Source: Minisyncoccota bacterium
GTDB lineage: Bacteria; Patescibacteriota; Minisyncoccia; UBA6257; HR35
DNA: 5,204 nt
Assembly: GCA_028276075.1 (NCBI GenBank)
Contig: JAPYXA010000038.1
Coordinates: 1-5,204, forward strand
Direction of reading: 5' to 3'
Position 1 is the first letter of the stretch; the number at the start of each line of letters is the position of its first letter. Below are positions 1 through 4,303 of this stretch, one piece after another. A program made the translations under genes and the position numbers. The notes beneath the pieces were generated by a model. That model saw nothing but the letters and a program-made list of their open reading frames with translations, had not been told where the DNA came from and searched no databases.

Positions 1-222
1 TTTTATTTCCTTTAAAGATGAATCTCCTTTTTCAAAAATTTCAGATAATCTTCGAAAATAAGCTTCTATTGTACTTTTTTTATAATCACCAGATTTTTTA
101 TTTTTTTCTTTTTTTTTGAAAAGTTCTCTTTCCAAAGATTTTTCAGCAGATTCCCAAAATTTTTTGTCGTCTTTAAATTTCTTTCTTATAAAATCATAAG
201 AATTAAAATTTGAAGTTGACAT
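1..222 (-). CDS. Unrecognised Lys-rich protein, N-terminal part (runs off the left edge)
   Basis: On the minus strand an ATG at 222 opens a frame that stays open for 74 codons to the window edge, so the gene is truncated by the window. It starts MSTSNFNSYDFIRKKFKDDK and continues with a strongly charged Lys/Glu-rich stretch. The only landmarks are FWESAEKSLEREL near residues 22-34 and EAYFRRLSEIFEKG near 53-66, which look like amphipathic helices. There is no signal peptide or membrane segment in this part. I do not recognise the family, and the N-terminus may be a linker-like region before the real domain. The gene is divergent from the RNA methyltransferase at 303, with 80 bases between them. 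No Shine-Dalgarno sequence precedes the ATG. Frame openness and divergent placement support a real gene; the function is unknown. Confidence 0.6.
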   Translation of the reverse strand, partial: MSTSNFNSYDFIRKKFKDDKKFWESAEKSLERELFKKKEKNKKSGDYKKSTIEAYFRRLSEIFEKGDSSLKEIK

Positions 223-255
223 TTAGGTTAATTAGCGGAGTTTCAAATTTAGGTT

Positions 256-291
256 TATAATTTAATAATTTAAATTATAAGATAATATAAT
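256..291 (+). promoter_or_regulatory. AT-rich divergent promoter region with two TATAAT boxes
   Basis: Perfect TATAAT hexamers occur on the plus strand at 256-261 and 286-291, and one on the minus strand at 274-279. No convincing -35 element accompanies any of them. If the 286-291 box is used, transcription would begin almost at the ATG at 303, giving a leaderless or very short-leader mRNA. The minus-strand box would serve the divergent gene. Such hexamers arise easily by chance in sequence this AT-rich, so assignment to a particular box is uncertain. Confidence 0.35.
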
Positions 292-302
292 ATATTCTAA
301 AA

Positions 303-1574
303 ATGTTAGATAATGAAATAATTGTTTTCATTGAAAAAATTGGACATAATGGTATAAGTATTGGTAAATATAAAAATAAAATTGTTTTTGTTTACGGAGC
401 TTTACCTGGAGAAAAAGTAAAACTTAGAGTTTTAAAAAATAGAAAAAAATATTACGAGGGAGAAATAGTTGAAATTTTAGAAAAATCTCCGTTTAGAATA
501 GATCCTTTAGAAGATCATTATCTTTCTTGTTCACCATGGCAAGTTTTTGACTATAATTATCAAATTGAGCTAAAAAAGAATTTACTTTATGAAATTTATA
601 AAACTTTTGCTAAAGAAGAAATCGAATTAGTAGATTTTTTTCATTCTCCTTTAATCTTCGAATATCGGACAAAAATTGAATTTTCTTTTTTAAAAAATGA
701 TGATTTATATTTAGCTTTTCATAAAAGAGGCAATCCTTTTAGTAAAATAATTTTAAAAAACGGATGTGCTTTAATAGACAAAATAAGCAATCAATTGTCT
801 TTAAAGTTTTTAAACAAAATAAATAAATTAAATTTTAAAAATCCAAAATATCTTATTGTAAGAAGAAGTATAAATTATAATGATTATCATTTATCGTTTT
901 TAATTACTAAAAAAGATTTTTTGGAGTTTGAAGATGAAAATTTAATTGGTTTTACTTTGGCCTTATCTAATCCTAAAACTCCTGCTGCTAGTTATGATGA
1001 GATCCTGTTTTCTTCAGGCAGAGAATTCTTAAAAGAGAAAATATTGGAATTTGAATTTAGGTATCCTTATGATTCTTTTTTCCAAAATAATGTTTTTTTA
1101 TTTAATAAGGTTTTAGAAATAATGAAAGAAAATGTTGATGATGTAAATAAAGTAGTTGATCTTTATTCTGGAGTCGGAGTAATAGGGATTTGTCTTAGGG
1201 ATAAAGCCAAAAAAATAATTTGCGTAGAAAGCAACAAGAAAGCAGCCAAATATTCAAAAATAAATGCTAAGATAAACGGAGTTAATAATTTTAAAGCTAT
1301 AAATTTGCAAACAGAAAAAATTCCGGAAATTTTTTTAGAAAAAACAGATCTTTTAATTTTAGATCCTCCACGTTCAGGTCTTTCTAAAAAAGTTTTAAAT
1401 TTAATTTTAAAGACTAAACCTCATATTATTTTTTATCTTTCCTGTAATCCTATTAGTCAAGCAAGAGATTATTCATTTCTTAAAGAGAATTATAAGATAA
1501 ATAAAATTTTTGGATTTGATTTTTATCCAAATACTCCTCATTTAGAAAGTTTAATGTTTCTTTCAGAGAAATAG
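303..1574 (+). CDS. TrmA/RlmD-family RNA uridine C5-methyltransferase
   Basis: This predicted SAM-dependent enzyme (423 aa) methylates C5 of a uridine in rRNA or tRNA. Residues 1-62 resemble a TRAM RNA-binding domain (VYGALPGEKV at 30-39). Residues 70-270 are the family's central region, ending in FFQNN (259-263). The C-terminal Rossmann methyltransferase has SAM motif DLYSGVGVIG (287-296), DPPRSGL (354-360), catalytic Cys381 in YLSCNPISQARD, and Glu415 in NTPHLES as the likely general base. All core catalytic motifs are present, so the enzyme is probably active. Typical RlmD proteins have four Fe-S cysteines; here CSPW (Cys76) replaces the usual CGGC-like pair and only Cys155 clearly remains of the others. 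The cluster is therefore probably lost. Substrate choice (23S U747 or U1939, or tRNA U54) cannot be decided from sequence, so no symbol is given. The ATG at 303 places the TRAM domain correctly. Confidence 0.9.
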   Translation: MLDNEIIVFIEKIGHNGISIGKYKNKIVFVYGALPGEKVKLRVLKNRKKYYEGEIVEILEKSPFRIDPLEDHYLSCSPWQVFDYNYQIELKKNLLYEIYKTFAKEEIELVDFFHSPLIFEYRTKIEFSFLKNDDLYLAFHKRGNPFSKIILKNGCALIDKISNQLSLKFLNKINKLNFKNPKYLIVRRSINYNDYHLSFLITKKDFLEFEDENLIGFTLALSNPKTPAASYDEILFSSGREFLKEKILEFEFRYPYDSFFQNNVFLFNKVLEIMKENVDDVNKVVDLYSGVGVIGICLRDKAKKIICVESNKKAAKYSKINAKINGVNNFKAINLQTEKIPEIFLEKTDLLILDPPRSGLSKKVLNLILKTKPHIIFYLSCNPISQARDYSFLKENYKINKIFGFDFYPNTPHLESLMFLSEK

Positions 1575-1629
1575 CAGTGCTTGTAATATAATTTAAAATT
1601 AGCAGAATTAAATTTTAGTTAAAACTTTT

Positions 1630-1974
1630 GTGCTTAAAGACATTTACAAATTTATTTTCTATCTTTGATTTTTGATTTTTCTTTTTTTAGTTTTGTTTTA
1701 GTTCTTCAAAAAATAGATTTAACTTGTTATTTTAAGAGACCTTTAAAGAAAACAGATAAAAGTTTAGATGTTTTGGGTTTGCAAATTTTTCTTTTTTGCT
1801 TGTCAATATTTTCTGGATTATTTTAAACCTATAAAAAAAAGATTTAGATACATTAGAAAAAAGAATATTTGTTTTAAAAATCCTTTTTTAATATGGGTTT
1901 GAAAAATTAAAAAATTTTAGGTTTATGATCAATTAGAAGATTTTCCTATATCTAACTGTTGGATATATAATTAG
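1630..1974 (+). pseudogene. Probable decayed remnant of a small membrane protein
   Basis: The 467 bases after the methyltransferase hold no intact gene, but protein-like pieces follow one another across frames. A GTG at 1630 begins VLKDIYKFIFYL and stops at 1666-1668. An overlapping frame is open from 1638 to 1826 and includes FKRPLKKTDKSLDVLGLQ followed by a hydrophobic run FLFCLSIFSGLF. A third frame gives KKDLDTLEKRIFVLKILF (1835-1888), and a fourth piece ends VYDQLEDFPISNCWIYN then TAG at 1972-1974. Joined with about three frameshifts, they would make a protein of roughly 115 residues with two hydrophobic segments. Most breaks lie in or near A or T runs, so real decay and assembly indels are both possible. 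I do not recognise the family. The stretch could also be non-coding DNA that only resembles coding sequence by composition. Confidence 0.35.
1947..1971 (+). promoter_or_regulatory. Near-perfect dyad overlapping a TATAAT box (candidate operator/promoter)
   Basis: Arms TATATCTAAC (1947-1956) and GTTGGATATA (1958-1967) flank a single central T, and nine of ten positions are complementary. The right arm runs into a perfect TATAAT at 1966-1971. No good -35 is visible, which would fit an activator-dependent or weak promoter. A dimeric regulator bound here would occlude the -10 box. It lies 70 bases upstream of the ATP-cone/murB pair and could control it. It is not the NrdR box pattern, although the downstream protein has an ATP-cone. 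The regulator is unknown. Confidence 0.45.
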
Positions 1975-1976
1975 GT

Positions 1977-2039
1977 ATGAAAGAAATTTATCGGTTAATA
2001 TTTTTTAAACTTGAGTCGATAATTAATAAAATTTTTTAA
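1977..2039 (+). CDS. Possible 20-residue leader peptide before the ATP-cone gene
   Basis: ATG at 1977 opens a 20-codon frame, MKEIYRLIFFKLESIINKIF, closing with TAA at 2037-2039, two bases before the next gene's ATG. Its ATG lies where transcription from the TATAAT at 1966-1971 would start, so it could be read from a leaderless mRNA. No ribosome binding site is present. Short frames of this composition are common by chance in AT-rich DNA, and there is no regulatory codon run or attenuator hairpin. It is recorded as a possibility only. Confidence 0.15.
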   Translation: MKEIYRLIFFKLESIINKIF

Positions 2040-2041
2040 AA

Positions 2042-2323
2042 ATGGTTAAACAGGTCCAAAAGAAAAATAACTTCAAAGAAGAGTTTCAGATAGATAAATT
2101 AAAAAGGTCAATAGAAAAAGCTGCGAGAGAGGCTGGCCATTCTGATGATAAAGTTTTTGAAATTATTGAAGAATTAGCAGAATATGTAATGAATTCAATA
2201 TATGATTTAGAAACTGTAGATACTCTTTCTTTAAGAAATTTAATTTTAAATAAACTTGATGAAAAATATCCAGAAGTTGCCGAGTCTTGGAGAAAATATG
2301 AAAAAGAGGTTAAAAATATTTAA
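2042..2323 (+). CDS. Stand-alone ATP-cone domain protein
   Basis: This 93-residue protein consists almost wholly of an ATP-cone, the nucleotide-sensing fold at the N-terminus of class I ribonucleotide reductase and in the regulator NrdR. The pattern is clear. A basic strand VKQVQKKNNFKEEF (2-15) leads to IDKLKRSIEKAAREAG (17-32). A second helix follows, DDKVFEIIEELAEYVMNSI (35-53), then SLRNLILNKLDEKYPEVAESWRKYEKEV (63-90). It has neither the zinc ribbon of NrdR nor a reductase domain, so it is neither of those proteins. Family knowledge suggests it binds ATP or dATP and passes the signal to a partner, which is not visible here. It ends six bases before murB and is likely co-transcribed with it. 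The start follows TTTTTTAAAA with no Shine-Dalgarno sequence. Domain assignment is confident; the role is not known. Confidence 0.85.
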   Translation: MVKQVQKKNNFKEEFQIDKLKRSIEKAAREAGHSDDKVFEIIEELAEYVMNSIYDLETVDTLSLRNLILNKLDEKYPEVAESWRKYEKEVKNI

Positions 2324-2329
2324 TTTAAA

Positions 2330-3277
2330 ATGGAGATAATTCAGGACAAAGATTTGGCTAATTTAACTAATTTTAAAATAGGGGGAAAAGCTGATTATTT
2401 TATTGAGATTGAAAAAGAGGAAGATTTATATAAATTTTATTTATGGCAAAAGAACAAAAGGCTTCCAATTTTTATTTTAGGAGGAGGAACAAATATATTA
2501 ATGGATGATTTTAAAGGAGTAGTTGTTAAAAATTCAATCAAATACATAAAAGAAATTGAAAGTGGAATAATAGAGGTTTCCTCTGGTGTTTTAGTTAGTG
2601 ATTTACTTAATTTAACAATAGAGAAAGGATATCAAGGTTTAGAGTGGGCAGGGGGATTGCCTGGTACAGTAGGTGGGGCAGTAGAGGGTAGTGTTGGTTG
2701 TTTTGGTGGAGAATTTAAAAATTTAGTTTTAGAAGTTAAAGCTTTTAATTTAGAAAATGGAGATATTAAAAAATTTAGTAAGGATAAATGTGATTTTTAT
2801 TATAGGGATTCTTTTTTTAGAAAAAATAAAAATTGGTTTATTCTTTCATGTTTGCTTTCTTTTAAGACAAATTTTAATAAAGATGAATTAAAAAAAATAG
2901 TAGAAGAAAAAATTGAATACAGAAAAGAAAAGCATCCAATTGAATACCCAAACGCTGGCAGTATTTTTAAAAATTATCCTTTGGAAAAAGCACCTGAAAA
3001 ATTAAAAGATTTTGCAATTGAAATGAATAAAGTTAAAAACGATCCTTTTCCTGTCATTCCTATTGCTTTTTTAATTTCAGAAGCAGGACTTGCAGGCAAA
3101 AGAATTGGAGATGCCCAGATTTCTACTAAGCATTCAAATTTTATTATTAATCTTTCAAAAGCAACATTTGAAGATGTTTTTAATTTAATTGACTTTACAA
3201 AAAAAACTTTAGAAGATAAATTTGAAATTGTTCCAGAAGTTGAAATAAAAATTATTTCTACTAAATTTATTTCTTAA
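2330..3277 (+). CDS. murB: UDP-N-acetylenolpyruvoylglucosamine reductase MurB
   Basis: MurB is a cytoplasmic FAD enzyme that reduces UDP-GlcNAc-enolpyruvate with NADPH to UDP-MurNAc, the second committed step of peptidoglycan precursor synthesis. At 315 aa it has the family's usual size. The FAD-binding part shows NLTNFKIGGKADYF (11-24), ILGGGTNILMDD (49-60) and GLEWAGGLPGTVGGAV (103-118). The substrate domain shows YYRDS with Arg159, GSIFKN with Ser211 as the probable proton donor, and AGLAGKRIGDAQISTKHSNF (252-271). VPEVEI near the C-terminus carries Glu303, the likely catalytic acid. SVGCFGGE (121-128) replaces the usual NAGxxGGE, with Ser where Asn is common. A segment of about 30 residues between GSIFKN and LISEAGL is longer than in many MurB proteins. 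The gene starts six bases after the ATP-cone gene, without a Shine-Dalgarno sequence, so translation may depend on its upstream neighbour. An intact murB implies the cell makes its own peptidoglycan. Confidence 0.95.
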   Translation: MEIIQDKDLANLTNFKIGGKADYFIEIEKEEDLYKFYLWQKNKRLPIFILGGGTNILMDDFKGVVVKNSIKYIKEIESGIIEVSSGVLVSDLLNLTIEKGYQGLEWAGGLPGTVGGAVEGSVGCFGGEFKNLVLEVKAFNLENGDIKKFSKDKCDFYYRDSFFRKNKNWFILSCLLSFKTNFNKDELKKIVEEKIEYRKEKHPIEYPNAGSIFKNYPLEKAPEKLKDFAIEMNKVKNDPFPVIPIAFLISEAGLAGKRIGDAQISTKHSNFIINLSKATFEDVFNLIDFTKKTLEDKFEIVPEVEIKIISTKFIS

Positions 3278-3289
3278 TTTTTTTCTTAT

Positions 3290-3310
3290 CTTAAAATTTT
3301 TTTAAGTTTT
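3290..3310 (+). terminator. Weak AT-only hairpin after murB
   Basis: CTTAAAA (3290-3296) and TTTTAAG (3300-3306) form a perfect seven-pair stem with a TTT loop, followed by TTTT. It lies 13 bases after the murB stop codon and is well placed to end that transcript. The stem has only one G-C pair, so it would be a weak terminator. Confidence 0.35.
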
Positions 3311-3315
3311 CCACA
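3307..3315 (+). promoter_or_regulatory. TTTTCCACA box (DnaA-box-like)
   Basis: TTTTCCACA is a recognised variant of the DnaA box. Its reverse complement TGTGGAAAA occurs three times upstream of mraZ (3814-3822, 3826-3834, 3835-3843). This copy lies just ahead of the -35 box of the promoter at 3324. It may be chance, or a site for whatever binds the mraZ repeats. Confidence 0.2.
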
Positions 3316-3323
3316 AAAAAATA

Positions 3324-3353
3324 TTGACAAGATAAAAAAAATAATGTTAAAAT
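3324..3353 (+). promoter_or_regulatory. Strong sigma70-type promoter for the small transcript
   Basis: A perfect -35 TTGACA (3324-3329) is followed after 18 bases by TAAAAT (3348-3353), five of six matches to the -10 consensus. Transcription should begin near 3360. This is the only promoter in the window with a consensus -35 box, suggesting high constitutive expression of the short unit ending at 3533. Confidence 0.75.
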
Positions 3354-3391
3354 TTAAATTAGTTAGTATTCTTAATTTAAGTTTGAAAAAA

Positions 3392-3408
3392 GGGGTTTGG
3401 TCGGCCCC
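3392..3408 (+). other. 5' leader hairpin of the small transcript
   Basis: GGGGTT (3392-3397) pairs with GGCCCC (3403-3408) through four G-C and two G-U pairs around a TGGTC loop. It sits about 32 bases after the predicted transcription start and 24 bases before the ATG of the mini-ORF. It could protect the 5' part of the RNA or present its loop for base pairing. Confidence 0.45.
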
Positions 3409-3432
3409 ACATTGAAAAGAATTAATTGAGAG

Positions 3433-3480
3433 ATGGCTAGCAAAAAGAAAGGTGGAAAAAAGAAGGGTGGAAAAAAATAA
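3433..3480 (+). CDS. Candidate 15-residue Lys/Gly-repeat basic peptide
   Basis: An ATG at 3433 opens a 15-codon frame ending with TAA, encoding MASKKKGGKKKGGKK. Nine residues are lysine and four glycine, arranged as KKKGG repeats with no acidic residue, so the peptide would be very basic, unstructured and able to bind RNA or DNA. Ala as second residue is common in strongly expressed bacterial proteins. Its own promoter and terminator show that this short unit is transcribed separately. GAGAG directly abuts the ATG, too close to act as a normal Shine-Dalgarno sequence, but other genes here also lack one. It is not ribosomal protein bTHX or L36, the smallest basic ribosomal proteins I know. Lys-rich peptides arise easily in A-rich DNA, so the ORF may be incidental to a non-coding RNA. 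Confidence 0.5.
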   Translation: MASKKKGGKKKGGKK

Positions 3481-3492
3481 GTAAGCCCTTCT
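3461..3492 (+). other. Hairpin spanning the end and stop codon of the mini-ORF
   Basis: AGAAGGGT (3461-3468) pairs with GCCCTTCT (3485-3492), seven Watson-Crick pairs and one G-U, around a 16-base A-rich loop containing the TAA stop (3478-3480). It abuts the terminator stem that begins at 3493, so the two could stack coaxially. A ribosome finishing the ORF would disrupt this stem but not the terminator. Confidence 0.45.
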
Positions 3493-3533
3493 GATTAGCC
3501 CCAGGAATAAAATCCTGGGGCTAATCATTTTTT
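3493..3533 (+). terminator. Strong intrinsic terminator of the small transcript
   Basis: GATTAGCCCCAGGA (3493-3506) and TCCTGGGGCTAATC (3513-3526) form a perfect 14-pair stem with a six-base ATAAAA loop, followed by A and six T residues. It is the strongest terminator in the window. Confidence 0.93.
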
Positions 3534-3534
3534 G

Positions 3535-3732
3535 TTTAATTTTTTTTTCTTAAATTTTTTATTTTAAATCTTTCCTAATAATGTTTCAATCTTCTTAAAA
3601 AAATTTTTTAACTAGATATTAATCTCTATGCTTTAAATTTTTTAATAATAATAATTTTGATATCTAATTTTAAAAGATTAATTTTGTTTTGTGAAAATCC
3701 TGTGGAATAGATATTTTTTGATAATTAAAATA
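3535..3732. other. AT-rich spacer with no gene seen
   Basis: About 200 bases between the two terminators contain no convincing gene. They hold long A and T runs, a TAATAATAATAAT stretch (about 3643-3655), and one isolated TGTGGAATA (3701-3709) resembling the mraZ repeats. A weak TTGTGA/TATTTT pair with 17-base spacing (3689-3717) would produce little more than the terminator at 3733. Confidence 0.5.
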
Positions 3733-3760
3733 AGGCCTTTTAAAAGGGCCTATTTTTTTT
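3733..3760 (+). terminator. Intrinsic terminator upstream of the mraZ promoter
   Basis: AGGCCT (3733-3738) pairs with GGGCCT (3746-3751), with one G-U pair, around a TTTAAAA loop, followed by A and eight T residues. It lies 15 bases upstream of the extended -10 of mraZ. No gene ends immediately before it, so it probably stops read-through into the division cluster. Confidence 0.8.
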
Positions 3761-3774
3761 ATATTTTGAAATAG

Positions 3775-3783
3775 TGTTATAAA
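3775..3783 (+). promoter_or_regulatory. Extended -10 promoter for mraZ-rsmH
   Basis: TGTTATAAA fits an extended -10 element (TG, one base, then TATAAA matching TATAAT at five of six positions). No consensus -35 is present, which an extended -10 can tolerate. Transcription would begin near 3790, at the edge of the GTGG repeat array, so a protein on the repeats would block initiation or clearance. Confidence 0.5.
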
Positions 3784-3791
3784 TTTAAATT

Positions 3792-3843
3792 AAAGTGGTT
3801 AAAAGTGGTGATATGTGGAAAAATATGTGGAAAATGTGGAAAA
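3792..3843 (+). promoter_or_regulatory. GTGG repeat array, probable MraZ operator
   Basis: Five GTGG cores lie at 3795, 3805, 3815, 3827 and 3836, followed by a decayed sixth (GTAA at 3845). The first three are exactly 10 bases apart and the others 12 and 9, placing them on roughly one helix face. The first two read AAAGTGGT and the last three ATGTGGAAA. MraZ proteins bind upstream of their own gene at tandem TGG-containing repeats: TGGG repeats in Escherichia coli and AAAGTG-type repeats in mollicutes. The array lies between the promoter and the mraZ start, as expected for autorepression. The last three repeats also match the DnaA-box variant TGTGGAAAA. Confidence 0.75.
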
Positions 3844-3871
3844 TGTAAAATCATTAAAAATATTAAAAATA

Positions 3872-4303
3872 ATGCTAATAGGAGAATTTCATTATAACAT
3901 AGATCAAAAAGGAAGATTAATGATTCCTTCTAAATTTAGATCTCGATTTTCAATGGAAGCTATTGTAACAAAAGGCTTAGAGAATTGTATTTTTGTTTTT
4001 CCGAAAGATGAGTGGGAGAAAGTGGTAGAGAAAATTTTAAAACTGCCATTAAGCAAATCAAATTCCAGGGCTTTTACTAGATTGATGTTAGCTGGTGCTT
4101 ATGAAACTTCAATAGATAACCAAGGTCGAATATTAATACCCGAATATTTAAGAAAGTACGCTTCTTTAGACAAAAAGGTTGTAGTAATTGGTTTATATTC
4201 AAGGATGGAAGTCTGGGATGAAAATATTTGGAATGAGTATCAAAGACAGAGTGAACAGCAATCTCAAGAAATAGCGGAGAATTTGGGAGAACTGGGTATT
4301 TAA
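3872..4303 (+). CDS. mraZ: Transcriptional regulator MraZ
   Basis: MraZ is the DNA-binding regulator usually encoded first in the division and cell wall cluster; it forms a ring-shaped oligomer and controls its own operon. Two AbrB-like halves are visible. Counting from ATG 3872, GEFHYNIDQKGRLMIPSKFR (4-23) carries the first D-x-K-G-R motif, and YETSIDNQGRILIPEYLR (77-94) carries the second D-x-x-G-R. The protein is 143 residues, the family's normal size. The frame stays open upstream to a GTG at 3815, but that adds 19 residues with no family counterpart, made by translating the GTGG repeats. MLIGEF is the usual N-terminus, so 3872 is chosen. No Shine-Dalgarno sequence precedes it. The last base of its TAA is the first base of the rsmH ATG, indicating translational coupling. 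Confidence 0.93.
   Translation: MLIGEFHYNIDQKGRLMIPSKFRSRFSMEAIVTKGLENCIFVFPKDEWEKVVEKILKLPLSKSNSRAFTRLMLAGAYETSIDNQGRILIPEYLRKYASLDKKVVVIGLYSRMEVWDENIWNEYQRQSEQQSQEIAENLGELGI

Larger units (their letters stand above)
3360..3533 (+). ncRNA. Short structured transcript of about 175 nt, possibly a small RNA
   Basis: A strong promoter and a strong intrinsic terminator define an independent transcript of about 175 bases. It contains three hairpins: 3392-3408, 3461-3492 and the terminator stem 3493-3526. The bases forming them are far richer in G and C than their surroundings, as is typical of structural RNAs in AT-rich genomes. A further weak helix may join ATTCTT near 3368 to AAGAAT near 3417. 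The signatures of SRP RNA, tmRNA and RNase P RNA are absent, and 5' and 3' ends do not pair as in 6S RNA. The transcript also contains a 15-codon ORF at 3433, so it may be the mRNA of a tiny protein, a regulatory RNA, or both. The start point is inferred from the promoter. Confidence 0.55.

Noticed and set aside
1575..1640. Terminator directly after the methyltransferase gene
   Set aside because: Only short imperfect A/T pairings are present, with no stable stem followed by a T run.
1665..1668. In-frame TGA in the GTG-1630 frame as a sign of TGA recoding (as in Gracilibacteria or SR1)
   Set aside because: All intact genes use the standard code, with TGG for Trp and no need for TGA as sense. 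Reading through this TGA also soon meets further stop codons.
3433..3441. ATGGCTAGC resembles the start of common expression-vector tags
   Set aside because: Only nine bases match; the following Lys/Gly codons and the flanking AT-rich bacterial signals are unlike vector sequence.
3286..3528. 80-codon ORF on the minus strand with hydrophobic stretches
   Set aside because: Its ATG lies inside the perfect terminator stem of the plus-strand small transcript, and it runs antisense through that unit's hairpins, promoter and the murB terminator. No family features are visible.
3701..3709. TGTGGAATA as a sixth MraZ operator unit
   Set aside because: It is single, about 90 bases upstream of the array and on the far side of a terminator.
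3792..3843. Repeats as a miniature CRISPR array
   Set aside because: Units are about 10 bases with spacers of only a few bases; a phased operator explains them.
3815..3871. GTG start giving a 162-residue MraZ
   Set aside because: The extra 19 residues are a translation of the GTGG repeats and have no counterpart in MraZ; ATG 3872 gives the usual N-terminus and length.
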